12,251 nucleotides of DNA from assembly GCA_045107135.1 (NCBI GenBank), contig JASFZI010000099.1, positions 1 to 12,251 of the forward strand, given 5' to 3'. Origin of the DNA: UBA6164 sp045107135. Lineage in GTDB: Bacteria; Patescibacteriota; Gracilibacteria; BD1-5; UBA6164. Below the pieces are notes generated by a model. That model ran no database searches, was not told where the DNA came from, and saw only the letters and a program-made list of their open reading frames with translations. Both the position numbers and the translations under genes were made by a program. Below, piece after piece: positions 1 through 7,564 of the stretch; positions within the stretch are counted from its first letter, which is position 1; each line of letters begins with the position of its first letter.

Positions 1-70
1 CCATGGTAGAGTGGTTATACACCGGTCTGCAACACCGTTTACTCGGGTTCGAACCCCGATGGCACCTCCA
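1..70 (+). tRNA. tRNA-Cys (anticodon GCA), 5' end outside the window
   Basis: This is the 3' portion of a tRNA that delivers cysteine. The T-arm is clear: stem TCGGG/CCCGA around the loop TTCGAAC. The anticodon loop CTGCAAC sits on the stem CGGT/ACCG and places anticodon GCA at 29-31. The acceptor 3' strand TGGCACC (60-66) pairs with CCA at 1-3 plus about four bases lost before the window. It is followed by discriminator T67, typical of tRNA-Cys, and an encoded CCA at 68-70. The anticodon reads TGC/TGT, so this tRNA is not the decoder of TGA as glycine. Confidence 0.93.
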
Positions 71-85
71 AATAAAATTAAAGAT

Positions 86-110
86 AAAAACGGCTTATTG
101 AGCCGTTTTT
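86..110 (+). terminator. Intrinsic terminator of tRNA-Cys
   Basis: Ten-base stem AAAAACGGCT / AGCCGTTTTT with a five-base loop, ending in a T run. It begins 15 bases after the tRNA CCA. The stretch 63-95, from the tRNA's last eight bases through the left stem arm, recurs unchanged at 6800-6832. Confidence 0.85.
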
Positions 111-153
111 ATTATATAAAAAGTTCGAGAAAAGAGTAGTATATATTTAAATA

Positions 154-181
154 TTGAAATATATATATTAATAATTACACT
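154..181 (+). promoter_or_regulatory. Possible sigma-70 type promoter for the lipoprotein gene
   Basis: TTGAAA (154-159), 16-base spacer, TACACT (176-181), about 30 bases before the ATG at 212. The region is almost pure A/T, so chance matches are likely. The 16-base spacing is shared with three other candidate promoters here (3127, 8737, 9698). Confidence 0.3.
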
Positions 182-211
182 ATTAATTAATTATTTAATA
201 ATTATATCTTT

Positions 212-988
212 ATGAAAAAAATCATTTGATTGATTCTTTTAATGCTTGTATTAGTTTCTTGTGGTGAAAATAATATAGTTAGGAATGAAGAAAGAATTAA
301 AATTCAAGAACAAATTGGTACTTGAATAGTTAAAGAAGAAAAAAATGAATCAAAGAAAGATTTATGAAATTGATTTATACTAAAACAAAATATGGATAAT
401 TCTATATTAATATATAATTGAAATGAAATTTATTCTTGGTTACATACATCAAAAATTATTCCATTTATATGGGATGAATGATGTGATAAACTTACGGAAG
501 AACTTATTGAGGTTTGAAATAATTGAATTGATAATTGGAAGCAAAATATTTGGGAATCTTTATGAGAAAGTGAAAGACAAAAATGTTTAAAAGAAAATTA
601 TTATAAAACTTTATCAATATCAAAAATAGATGAAATATTTTATACTATTAATAAAGGTTGATATGAATCAATTTATAAAATATTATTTGAGTCACAAAAT
701 AATAAAATTTATCAAATATGAGTTTCTTTAGATGAGATATTTAGAATAGAAAATTGAAAAAGTTGAATATTTATTTTATTTAAATGATGGAGATGAAATG
801 ATTGAGGGGTTTTATTCGTTGATAAAATAAATGATAATCAAAAAATATTATTTAGAAATACGGATAATTTAATTGCAGATGACGATTATAGAGAGATTGT
901 TGATTTTGAATTAATGACAGATAAGCAAGTTAAGATATTTTATAAATGAAAAAATTTAGAAAAAATGGAAAAAATAGTAAAATTATAA
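212..988 (+). CDS. Putative lipoprotein of unknown function
   Basis: 258 residues read with TGA as Gly; with TGA as stop the frame breaks after five codons. The N-terminus is a lipoprotein signal: MKK, a hydrophobic run (residues 4-14), then the lipobox LVSC with Cys17 as the lipidated residue, so the mature protein should be anchored on the outer face of the membrane. The rest is soluble, rich in Asn, Lys, Ile and Trp, with many TGA-encoded glycines. I recognise no family. There is no Shine-Dalgarno sequence before the ATG, as for most genes here. A 40-codon ORF follows after 14 bases. The lipoprotein call is secure; the function is open. Confidence 0.8.
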
Positions 989-1002
989 ACTAATAATTTA
1001 TT

Positions 1003-1125
1003 ATGCTAGAAAATTTATCAGACAGTGTTAATATACTAAAGTCAGTTAATACTAATTTATGATTTGTTTGAATGGCTGATTCAGTAGTATTTAATGATCG
1101 AATTAATTATCTTTTAAAATGATAA
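1003..1125 (+). CDS. Small ORF, 40 residues, unknown
   Basis: Begins with ATG 14 bases after the lipoprotein gene and ends TGA-TAA, where TGA is Gly and TAA the stop. It encodes a short protein starting MLENLSDSVNIL with no signal peptide or membrane segment. It contains a CGA codon at 1099-1101, one of only three CGA/CGG codons found in ORFs of this window; if CGA means Trp here the local peptide is NDWINYLL. It may be a real microprotein or a gene remnant. Nothing but position, start, stop and reasonable composition supports it. Confidence 0.35.
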
Positions 1126-1166
1126 ATTTTGAGTATATTTAAATTATTATTTTTAAAATCAAATTT

Positions 1167-2273
1167 ATGAAAAAACTTCTACTTATTACAATAATCTTTT
1201 TTTCTTTTTTTCAATTAACTCAAGCAAATTATAAACTTGAAATTTGATCACAAGATTTTGTACAAAAATACAATATAAATATTCAAAATTTAAATCAAGA
1301 GATTACAAGAAAAGATTTTGTAGAAACTCTTTATAAATGGTATCCAGATTATAAAAAAGATAGGTGAATTGTAATTGATATGACTAATTTCGCTAAGCTT
1401 GATAATTCTAAAATATTTAAAGATATAGATTTAAATTCAGATTTTTGAAAAAAACTTAGTTATTTTGCTGGATTATGATCATTTTCTAAAAATGAGTATT
1501 TCAATCCAAATGATACTATGAGTAAAAAAACATTTTTTATCGTTATGAGTAGACTTAGAATAATGTTTTCACTTCAAAATTGTAAATATCATAAAATTTG
1601 TGAAAGAGAAGCAGATGAAAAGACATTATTTTTAAAATGAACTTATTTGAAATATGCCTCAAAAATAATGAACAAAAGTTTGAGAAAGTATTATTCAAAT
1701 CCACAAGATTATATAAAAGCTTGATATAAAGCATACCTTTCTACAAATTATTATTTTCCATTAAAATGACAAACTCTTAATTGATGTTATGCTTTTTCAG
1801 TTAGAAATATTTTAAAGTATAAAGATTGAATCTGAATTTATATTCCAAAAATAGAAAAAGATATTTGAAAAAAACCATCTAGCTTATGGAATTATTATAC
1901 AATGGATAAGTTCGACGATTATTCTCATATTGATAAAAGTAGATATTATAATATAGATACATTAATATCTTCACTACAAGCTTGAGAACCAGTTGCTATA
2001 AGTTATATGCTTGAATATTATTCTTATAAATATAAAGCTTATAAACAAGTTCCACATATAGTTGCTGCATATAGTTTTGATGAAAATGGTGTTTGGGTAG
2101 CTGAAACCGTTTCTGCTCAAAGAAAACTCGTTCCGTGGAATAAAGTTTTTAATAAAAATTGATCAGTAGCCTTAAATAGGATTTTTAAATATTATTATAA
2201 TTTAAAGCACACTTGGAATAGTAGTGAAGTAGTTTTAGAAAATAATAATAATTATTTAGTTTGAGAATATTAA
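1167..2273 (+). CDS. Secreted protein with SLH-like segment and C39-like cysteine peptidase domain
   Basis: 368 residues with TGA = Gly. Residues 1-20 are a cleavable signal peptide ending in TQA. Residues 82-130 resemble an S-layer homology repeat: FKDIDLNSDFGKKL, then GLGSFSKNEYFNPNDTMSKK, then a hydrophobic helix. This would bind the cell surface. Residues 196-320 look like a papain-fold C39-type peptidase: GQTLNGCYAF puts a candidate nucleophile at Cys207 (Gln202 five residues before), and VPHIVAAYSF gives His297, followed by a Gly-Val-Trp-Val strand. The usual third Asp/Asn is not obvious; Glu313 occupies that area. Export and general fold are fairly convincing, but the substrate is unknown. 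The next protein is another likely Cys/His NlpC/P60-like enzyme, so both may act on wall peptides or target-cell proteins. Confidence 0.7.
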
Positions 2274-2349
2274 TAAAATAAAATTTATGAAAATAAATAG
2301 ATATGAATAAACCTCAAGAAGAGATTAGTATTAAATAATTTTAAATTAA

Positions 2350-3012
2350 ATGAAACCATTAAAAATTTTAATCAGTTTTTTAGTAATAATTATAATATTA
2401 GTTTATAGTTATGTTCAAGTAAAGCTTAAGTCATACTTAAAAGTAAAAAATATCATTGTTACAAGTGATATTGATAAAGATTGAATCAATGATATAGATG
2501 ATATTTTAGAGTGAGCTAGAAATGAAGTAAACAATAAAACTAATTATAAAAGTGCTTATTATACTTGAGGTTTTCCACCTGAAAACGAATGAGTTTGTAC
2601 TGATGTAATTTGGAGAGCTTTTATGAATGCATGAATAGATTTAAAAAGTTTAATAGACAATGATATTAAAAATAATATTTCTAAATATAAAAGGGTAGAA
2701 TGAAAACCTGATCCAAATATAGATTTTAGAAGAGTTCCAAATCTTGATGTTTTCATGCAAAGAAAAACTACTTCATTAACTATTGAAATCATTCCCTGAA
2801 ATATAGAAAATTTAAAACATTGGCAACCCTGAGATATAGTTACTTTTGATAAACCAAAAAATCATACAGCAATTATAAGTAATAAAAGAAATAAAGAATG
2901 AGTCCCGTATATTATTCATAATTCGGCTCCATTCCCAAGAGAAGATGATTGGTTAGTTTATTGGGATGAAAATGTAAGTGAAATTATGGGGCATTATAGA
3001 TGGAAATATTAA
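2350..3012 (+). CDS. DUF1287 (YijF-like) membrane-anchored protein
   Basis: 220 residues with TGA = Gly. Residues 5-25 form an N-terminal membrane anchor. Residues 39-51 hold an Asp-rich loop DIDKDGIND resembling a calcium-binding DxDxDG motif. The remainder matches the conserved pattern of DUF1287, the family of E. coli YijF: YYTGGFPPENEGVCTDV (Cys83), GIDL, DPNIDFRRVPNL (121-132), GDIVTF, NHTAI (His172), IIHNSAP (His190) and a terminal GHYR (214-217). The family is thought to have an NlpC/P60-like Cys-His fold, but no reaction is firmly established. Known family members usually start with a signal sequence, as here. It lies 76 bases after the C39-like gene on the same strand and may share its transcript. 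Confidence 0.87.
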
Positions 3013-3126
3013 TTTAAATAATTTATATTTTGTTTTATAATAAGTAAGGAATTTGTTAGATTTGGGTTATCTATATTAACTTGATTAATTTGGGTTCTAA
3101 TTTATTTAATGCTTGTTTTAATTTGT

Positions 3127-3154
3127 TTTACTTTTTCTTAAATACCTATATAGT
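3127..3154 (+). promoter_or_regulatory. Possible sigma-70 type promoter before the triple-repeat protein gene
   Basis: TTTACT (3127-3132), 16-base spacer, TATAGT (3149-3154), 29 bases before the ATG at 3184. It lies in the 171-base gap after the DUF1287 gene, in which I see nothing else. Confidence 0.4.
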
Positions 3155-3183
3155 AAAATAAAGTATAATTTAATTAGAATTAT

Positions 3184-4692
3184 ATGAATAAAAAACAAGA
3201 ACTACAAAATATTGAATGAGATATTCAAAAAATATATAAATTGTTATCAAATGAAAATGATAAAAATATCTTAGAAAAAAAAGCATTAGATATTCTTTTT
3301 GAAATAGAAGAAAGAGTATGAATGATAATATGAGATAGAAAGCCTAGAACAGCATTAGAAAAAGAAAAAGTATTTCAAAGATATCTAAAACTAAATAAAA
3401 TTGATACAGAATATATTAGTATTGATGATATTTTAGATAAGTTAATTGGTTCTTTGTTTCAAGAATTAAAATATAGAAATATAAAACTGATTCATAAAAT
3501 ATTTGGAACAAAAAAATCTTGTATTAATCGTAATTGAATTAAAAAAGAAAAATTAGTAATCAAAACTATTCAAAAGGAAAAAATTTTTATAAGGGTATTG
3601 TATAAAATGTGATATGATGCTTGAGAAATTAGACAATATGAAGAAAAAATTAATTCAAATAGGATGAGACACATTCCGTATAAAATATTTCATTTACAAA
3701 ATCAAGATAATCAAAAAACTGTGCTTATTTGTGACGAAGTATGACAAGCTACATTTATATATGACTGAATTATATTACCTTTTGCATTTAAAGAGGTAGA
3801 AAAATGAGAAATGATTTGAAAAATGAAACCTTTGAAGGTGATATATAGAAAACAAACCTTTGAAAAAAAATTAGGAATTGCATTAAATAACAAATTAAAT
3901 TTACAGTTAAAAGAAAAACCAATAGTTAATGAGATTGAAGAAAAATTAGATAAAGAAAAAAAACAAGCTAGCAAAGAAGAATTACAAAATATGTGGAGCA
4001 AATGAGAATTGCAGAAAGAAATATTAAGTAAAAAATGGAATATTTATGCTAAGAATTGGAATGAGAAGAACTGAGAAAAAAAATGATATTTACTTCCTGC
4101 TTCTGTATTAGTATTGATTAGAATACTATGATGAAATAGTAAAGTATCATTAGCTAAAGAATATATAGCTTGTTTATTGGAATGAAGAGAATATGAGAAA
4201 AAAAGAAAAATTTATAAAGAAGAATTACATGAAATGTTTGAAAAATGAGAATTACAAGAAGATATATTTTTTTTTAGTAAATGGAATGTTTATGCTAAGA
4301 ATTGGAATGAGAATAATTGAGAAGAAAAATGATATTTGATTCCTGTTTCAATAGGGTGATTGATTAGAATACTATGATGAGACAAAAAAATATCATATAC
4401 TAAAAAATATATAATCTGTTTATTAGAATGAAGAGAATATAAGGAAAAAATAGAAGTTAATAAAGTGGAATTACAAAAAATGTGGAGCAACGGAGAATTT
4501 AAAGAAGATGTATTAAGTAAAAGACGGCATATTTATGCCAAGAATTGGAATAAAAAGAACTGAGAAGAAAAATGATATTTACTTCCTGTCTCAAAAAATT
4601 GATTAATTTGAAAACTATGATGAAATAAAAAAGTATCATATACTAAAGAATATATAATTTGCTTATTAGAATGAATAAAATATAAAAAATAG
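3184..4692 (+). CDS. Unknown 502-residue protein with three C-terminal repeats
   Basis: No signal peptide or membrane segment, so probably cytoplasmic. Residues 1-260 are Lys/Glu-rich and largely helical, with a Tyr-rich stretch GYDAGEIRQYEEKIN and a beta-rich stretch TVLICDEVGQATFIYDG. Residues 265-345, 346-427 and 428-502 are three tandem copies of a unit built as (E)ELQxMWSKGEL, then IYAKNWNEKNGEEKGYLLP, then LIRILGG, then VSYTKEYIICLLEG. The copies are also close at DNA level, so the duplication is fairly recent. LLP...GLI.ILGG...YTKEYI could be a small helical, possibly nucleic-acid-binding unit, but I recognise no family. Tandem TGA-TGA codons encode the GG of every repeat. Codon 448 is CGG where the sister repeats have TGG. 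It has its own candidate promoter and is followed by a dispersed repeat and the ECF operon. Confidence 0.8.
3976..4689 (+). repeat. Three tandem coding repeats of about 245 bp
   Basis: Copies start at 3976, 4219 and 4465, giving periods of 243 and 246 bases; the third ends with the gene. The best conserved DNA block is TATGCTAAGAATTGGAATGA (copies 1 and 2; copy 3 has GCC, AAA and few other changes). Copy 2 carries one extra codon in a T run (DIFFFSKW against EILSKKW). The unit stays in frame throughout. Confidence 0.9.
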
Positions 4693-4707
4693 TTTAAATT
4701 TTATCAA

Positions 4708-4790
4708 AAATTTTCCTCAAAGTTCAATAATCTCGATATCAAGTACATATATTTGAAACAAAACAAGAAAAACAGTCTAATATAAACTGT
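4708..4790 (+). repeat. Dispersed intergenic repeat, diverged copy A
   Basis: The 5' part TTTTCCTCAAAGTTCAATAA followed by TCTCGATATCAAGTAC matches copies B (6762) and C (8555) in order and spacing. Its 3' part is diverged: the CTCCAAATAAAATT tail is eroded and the hairpin is replaced by a weak one, ACAGT (4772-4776) / ACTGT (4786-4790). That hairpin overlaps the -35 element of the ECF promoter. It begins shortly after the stop of the repeat-protein gene. Confidence 0.6.
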
Positions 4791-4813
4791 CACTTTTTTA
4801 AATATTAATCGTA
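4788..4813 (+). promoter_or_regulatory. ECF-type promoter P1 (sigma/anti-sigma operon)
   Basis: TGTCAC (4788-4793), spacer TTTTTTAAATATTAA of 15 bases, TCGTA (4809-4813). The same pair of elements with the same spacer length and a similar spacer occurs at 5947-5972 before the Kazal gene. I found no third copy by eye. A transcript from here would start within a few bases of the ATG at 4823, so it would be nearly leaderless. A bipartite promoter shared by an ECF gene and another gene is the classic mark of autoregulation. Confidence 0.75.
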
Positions 4814-4822
4814 ATAGATAAT

Positions 4823-5377
4823 ATGAATGATCTAGAAATTATTAAAAAATGTCAAGAATGAGATTCTGATGATTTTTGAATTTTGTATGATAGATATGTA
4901 GATAAAATTTATAACTCTATTTATTTAAAAACTTATAACAAAGAGGTATCAGAAGATCTGACAAGTGATACCTTTTTTAAGGTGCTTAATAAAATAGATT
5001 TGATTGATGTTTCTGGAAAATATACTTTTAATAGTTGGATTTATAAAGTTGCTTATAATAATATAATTGATTTTTATAAAACAAAGAAAGAAGAACTAAA
5101 TATAGAAGATTTATATGATTTGTGAGCTTATGATGATGTTTGAAAACATATAGATGATAAAGATAAGGTTAAAGAAGTATTTGAATATATAAAGGGTTTA
5201 AAACAAGAACATAGAGATATATTAATCATGAGACTTTGGGAAAATTTGAGTTATAAAGAGATTTCAGAAATAACTTGAAAAAGTGTAGATAATTGTAAGC
5301 AAATATTTTCAAGGAATATGAAAAGTATAAATGCAGATATTACAACTGTTTTACTTATTTTATTATTTATAATTTAA
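4823..5377 (+). CDS. ECF-type RNA polymerase sigma factor
   Basis: 184 residues with TGA = Gly. Region 2 spans about residues 15-88: DFGILYDRYVDKIYNSIY, then SEDLTSDTFFKVLNKI and TFNSWIYKVAYNNIIDFYK, the standard ECF pattern for core binding and -10 recognition. Region 4 spans about 112-170: VFEYIKGLKQEHRDILIMRL, then the helix-turn-helix LSYKEISEITGKSVDNCKQI for -35 recognition. Length and domain order fit a minimal group IV sigma-70. The C-terminus is odd: after region 4 it ends in a strongly hydrophobic tail TTVLLILLFII, which could touch the membrane or the partner protein. The next gene starts three bases after the stop and encodes a putative anti-sigma factor. The promoter in front matches the one before the Kazal inhibitor gene. 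Confidence 0.93.
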
Positions 5378-5380
5378 AAT

Positions 5381-5944
5381 ATGAAAATTAATAAAAAGGA
5401 AATTATAGATGAAATAATATCACTTGAGCCTGAATTGAATGCAGATAGAGTAAAATTAGAAAATATATTAGAAGATATTATTAATATGAAACCTGATATA
5501 AATATCTCATCTAAATTTAAAGAACAACTAAAAGAAAAATTATTATTAGAATTAAAAGGAAAATCAAAAATATATGTGAATAGTAAAAATAACACTCTGA
5601 AACTTTTGATATCTTTTCTTTTTTGATGAATTACAGTTTATTCTATGATTTGAATATTTTGAATTAACTTAGGTTTATTTAATATTGATGAAACAGAAAA
5701 TATTGAATTAGTATGAATAGAGCAAATACAAGAACCTGTTGCACAAAGAGCTATGCCTACATGATTTGAAATATGAATTATGGAAATAAGTACTGAGTCA
5801 GTTGAAGAAGTAAGTGTGATGACGGAAGAAGCTTTAGTTGAAAATACTGATTTATTTACAGAATTGAGAACTTATCTAGAAAATTTGGGGTTAGATAATA
5901 AAATAATAGAAGAAATATTAAATATTATAAGAAAATATAAATAA
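5381..5944 (+). CDS. Putative membrane anti-sigma factor
   Basis: 187 residues with TGA = Gly; read with a TGA stop it would end at 81 just inside its membrane segment. Residues 1-70 are a charged helical cytoplasmic domain (EIIDEIISLEPELNADRVKL, KEQLKEKLLLEL). Residues 72-96 form one membrane helix rich in TGA-encoded Gly. Residues 97-187 would lie outside: an acidic stretch ending in the helix YLENLGLDNKIIEEILNIIRKY. It has no zinc-binding HxxxCxxC motif, so it is not a classical ZAS anti-sigma factor. The assignment rests on its position three bases after an ECF gene, the one-TM layout with a cytoplasmic N-domain, and small size. Its outer domain would be the sensor. An unrelated membrane protein is the alternative. 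Confidence 0.7.
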
Positions 5945-5946
5945 AT

Positions 5947-5972
5947 TGTCACCTTTTTAAATTTATATCGTA
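5947..5972 (+). promoter_or_regulatory. ECF-type promoter P2 (Kazal inhibitor gene)
   Basis: TGTCAC (5947-5952), spacer CTTTTTAAATTTATA of 15 bases, TCGTA (5968-5972). It is nearly identical to P1 at 4788-4813, including the T-tract after the -35 element. It starts two bases after the anti-sigma stop and leaves a leader of roughly 48 bases before the ATG at 6027. The inhibitor gene therefore has its own sigma-dependent promoter as well as possible read-through from P1. Confidence 0.75.
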
Positions 5973-6026
5973 TTAATAAGTGTCAGCTAATAAGCTACAA
6001 TATTTTAAATACTAATTATATATATT

Positions 6027-6755
6027 ATGCGTCCAGTATGAAGTACCCTTGGAGTAAAAAAAATTATTTTCACACTAATATTATCTTTATTTTTATTTGC
6101 ATGAGTTAATGCAGAATATAGAGTATATGATAATATAACAGATTTTGAAGAAGCAAAAGGTTCAGTTTGTGAAACTGCTACAGATGGTTGTAATACATAT
6201 TTTATGAAAAACTGAAAGGTGATGTGATGAACTGAAATGTTTTGTGAAGACCATAAAGTAGAATGGAATTGTGTTAAATTTAAAGATAATATAATGACAA
6301 CTAGATCATTAATGATAACAACAACAAGTATAGATAATCCTGTAGCCTGTACCATGGAATACGTTCCAGTTTGTTGAGTAGATTGAAAGACATATAGTAA
6401 TAGATGTTGAGCTGAAAAAGCTGCAAAAACAGAAGTTAATTATGAATGAGAATGTAAAGCTAAAAAGGAGTTATGAACAAATGATGAAAATTTTTATAAG
6501 ACTATTCAAACTAGACTTGAAAGTAAATTTCAAAAAGTTATAAATAAAGCTGTTTATAAATATGAAAATAAATTAGCTAAATTCTCTGATTCTGATAAAG
6601 AAAAAGTGAATGAATATATTATTGCTAAAATTGAAAAAAGAATTTCTGATTTATTAATTAAATATCCAGCTGACATTGCATTACCAAAAAGTGTTAATGA
6701 TAAGTATTTAACTTTTACATTGCTTAAATTTGAGTTAATGAAATTAGAATTTTAA
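6027..6755 (+). CDS. Secreted Kazal-type serine protease inhibitor
   Basis: 242 residues with TGA = Gly. Residues 11-29 are a signal peptide (KKIIFTLILSLFLFAGVNA), so the protein is exported. Residues 30-90 carry four cysteines (48, 55, 73, 82) around GCNTYFMKNGKVMGG, a domain I cannot name. Residues 107-143 are a Kazal domain: ACTMEYVPVCGVDGKTYSN, Cys127, and YEGEC ending at Cys143. Spacings C108-C116 (8) and C116-C127 (11) equal those of avian ovomucoid third domain, and the reactive loop C-T-M-E-Y-x-P is the same type, placing Met110 at P1. The first and fifth Kazal cysteines, normally bonded to each other, are both missing. Residues 150-242 are a helical Lys/Glu-rich tail. Kazal domains block serine proteases of chymotrypsin or subtilisin type. 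The preceding ECF-type promoter links it to the sigma factor. Confidence 0.9.
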
Positions 6756-6761
6756 TTTATC

Positions 6762-6847
6762 TAAAATTTCCCTCAAAGTTCGATAATCACTACATTAATC
6801 ACCTCCAAATAAAATTAAAGATAAAAACGGCTATTTTAGCCGTTTTT
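6762..6847 (+). repeat. Dispersed intergenic repeat copy B, ending in a bidirectional terminator
   Basis: Copy B holds TTTCCCTCAAAGTTCGATAA, then CACTACATTAAT, then the tail CACCTCCAAATAAAATTAAA and a hairpin AAAAACGGCTA (6823-6833) / TAGCCGTTTTT (6837-6847). Positions 6800-6832 are a perfect 33-base match to 63-95 of the tRNA-Cys 3' end and terminator. It sits between two convergent genes (Kazal + and yidD -). A-runs on one side and T-runs on the other let the hairpin stop transcription from both directions. Confidence 0.85.
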
Positions 6848-6871
6848 ATTGTGTTTGAAATTTTAATATAT

Positions 6872-7117
6872 TTAAGGTAAATCATTTCAACCTTTTGAAA
6901 AAGGATTACATCTTAATATTAGCCATATTCATTTAAACCATCATTTTATAAATCAATATTTATTAATTGATAATTTTGTATATTCAGAACAAGTTGGAAT
7001 ATATTTACAATATCAGGCTGGATAATAATCTTTTGACCAGCTAGAATGATCAGGAGATAAGTGTTTTTGATAATAATCAATCAATAAAAGTGATTTATTT
7101 ATACAGTATTTACACAT
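6872..7117 (-). CDS. yidD: YidD, membrane protein insertion efficiency factor
   Basis: 81 residues, the usual length of the family. It shows LLIDYYQKHLSP at 11-22, the signature CKYIPTCSEYTKLSINKYG at 37-55, and LRCNPFSKGGND at 68-79, matching the YidD pattern (LxxYQxxxSP, CRxxPTCSxYxxxAxxxxG, RCxPxxxGGxDP). The final DP is DLP here. YidD is a small inner-membrane-associated protein that assists YidC in membrane protein insertion. It is the second gene of a minus-strand pair, its ATG two bases after the stop of the preceding Cys-rich membrane protein. Unlike many bacteria, it is not next to rnpA or yidC. Confidence 0.95.
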
Positions 7118-7119
7118 TT

Positions 7120-7551
7120 TTAAGAATTAACAATTATTAAAATAATAGTTATTATTAAAATAACAATTAATATATTAGATATCATTTTAGATTTCCTTGC
7201 CTTGATTAAAGCATCATTTTCTTTTACATTATATCAAATTTCTGATTTTTTTAATAATTCATATATTTTTATTAAAAAAGTAGAATCTCATGTTATTGTT
7301 ATTTCTCAATTCATTTCATGAACATTAACCTGTTTTTTCACAGCATTTTTTCATCATAATATTGCATAAATAATTCAAACAGGTAAGAAAAAACACCCTA
7401 GACAACATGATGTTCAACAAGAGGCTTTTTCTCATTCTTTTTTATATAACAAGTTTACTATATCACTTTCTTCATTTCTTACTATCCAATTTTCATTTGA
7501 TAATAAAACTATATTTTTTGCTTTTTTAAGAATATTTGAGTTATTTTCCAT
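7120..7551 (-). CDS. Two-TM membrane protein with a Cys cluster, yidD partner
   Basis: 143 residues with TGA = Gly. An N-terminal soluble segment of about 43 residues leads into CGTSCCLGCFFLPVG, with cysteines at 45, 49, 50 and 53 directly at the start of the first hydrophobic stretch (51-66). A middle soluble segment (68-118) contains NGEITITGDSTFLIKIYELL. A second, very hydrophobic helix (122-142) is made almost only of Ile, Leu, Val and Thr. Two bases separate its stop from the yidD start, so the two are almost certainly cotranscribed. The Cys cluster could bind metal or be lipid-modified; I recognise no family and assign no function. Confidence 0.75.
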
Positions 7552-7564
7552 ATTTTTTTAAATT

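Noticed and set aside
2303..2338. 11-codon ORF beginning MNKPQEE between the C39-like and DUF1287 genes
   Set aside because: Too short, with no supporting motif or start signal; likely chance in the intergenic gap.
3711..4490. Minus-strand ORFs of 96 and 66 codons with similar beginnings
   Set aside because: Both are antisense to the 502-residue gene. Their similarity simply mirrors the tandem repeats on the other strand.
5985..5996. Small hairpin around AGCTAATAAGCT in the leader of the Kazal gene
   Set aside because: The stem is only about four bases and could be chance; not enough to call an RNA regulator.
6005..6355. 116-codon minus-strand ORF
   Set aside because: Antisense to the Kazal inhibitor gene and starting inside it; no family features.
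6776..6808. GTTCGA and CACCTCCA in repeat copy B as a possible tRNA
   Set aside because: GTTCGA is not flanked by pairing stem arms, and no anticodon or D-arm can be drawn. Only the 3' tail is shared with tRNA-Cys.
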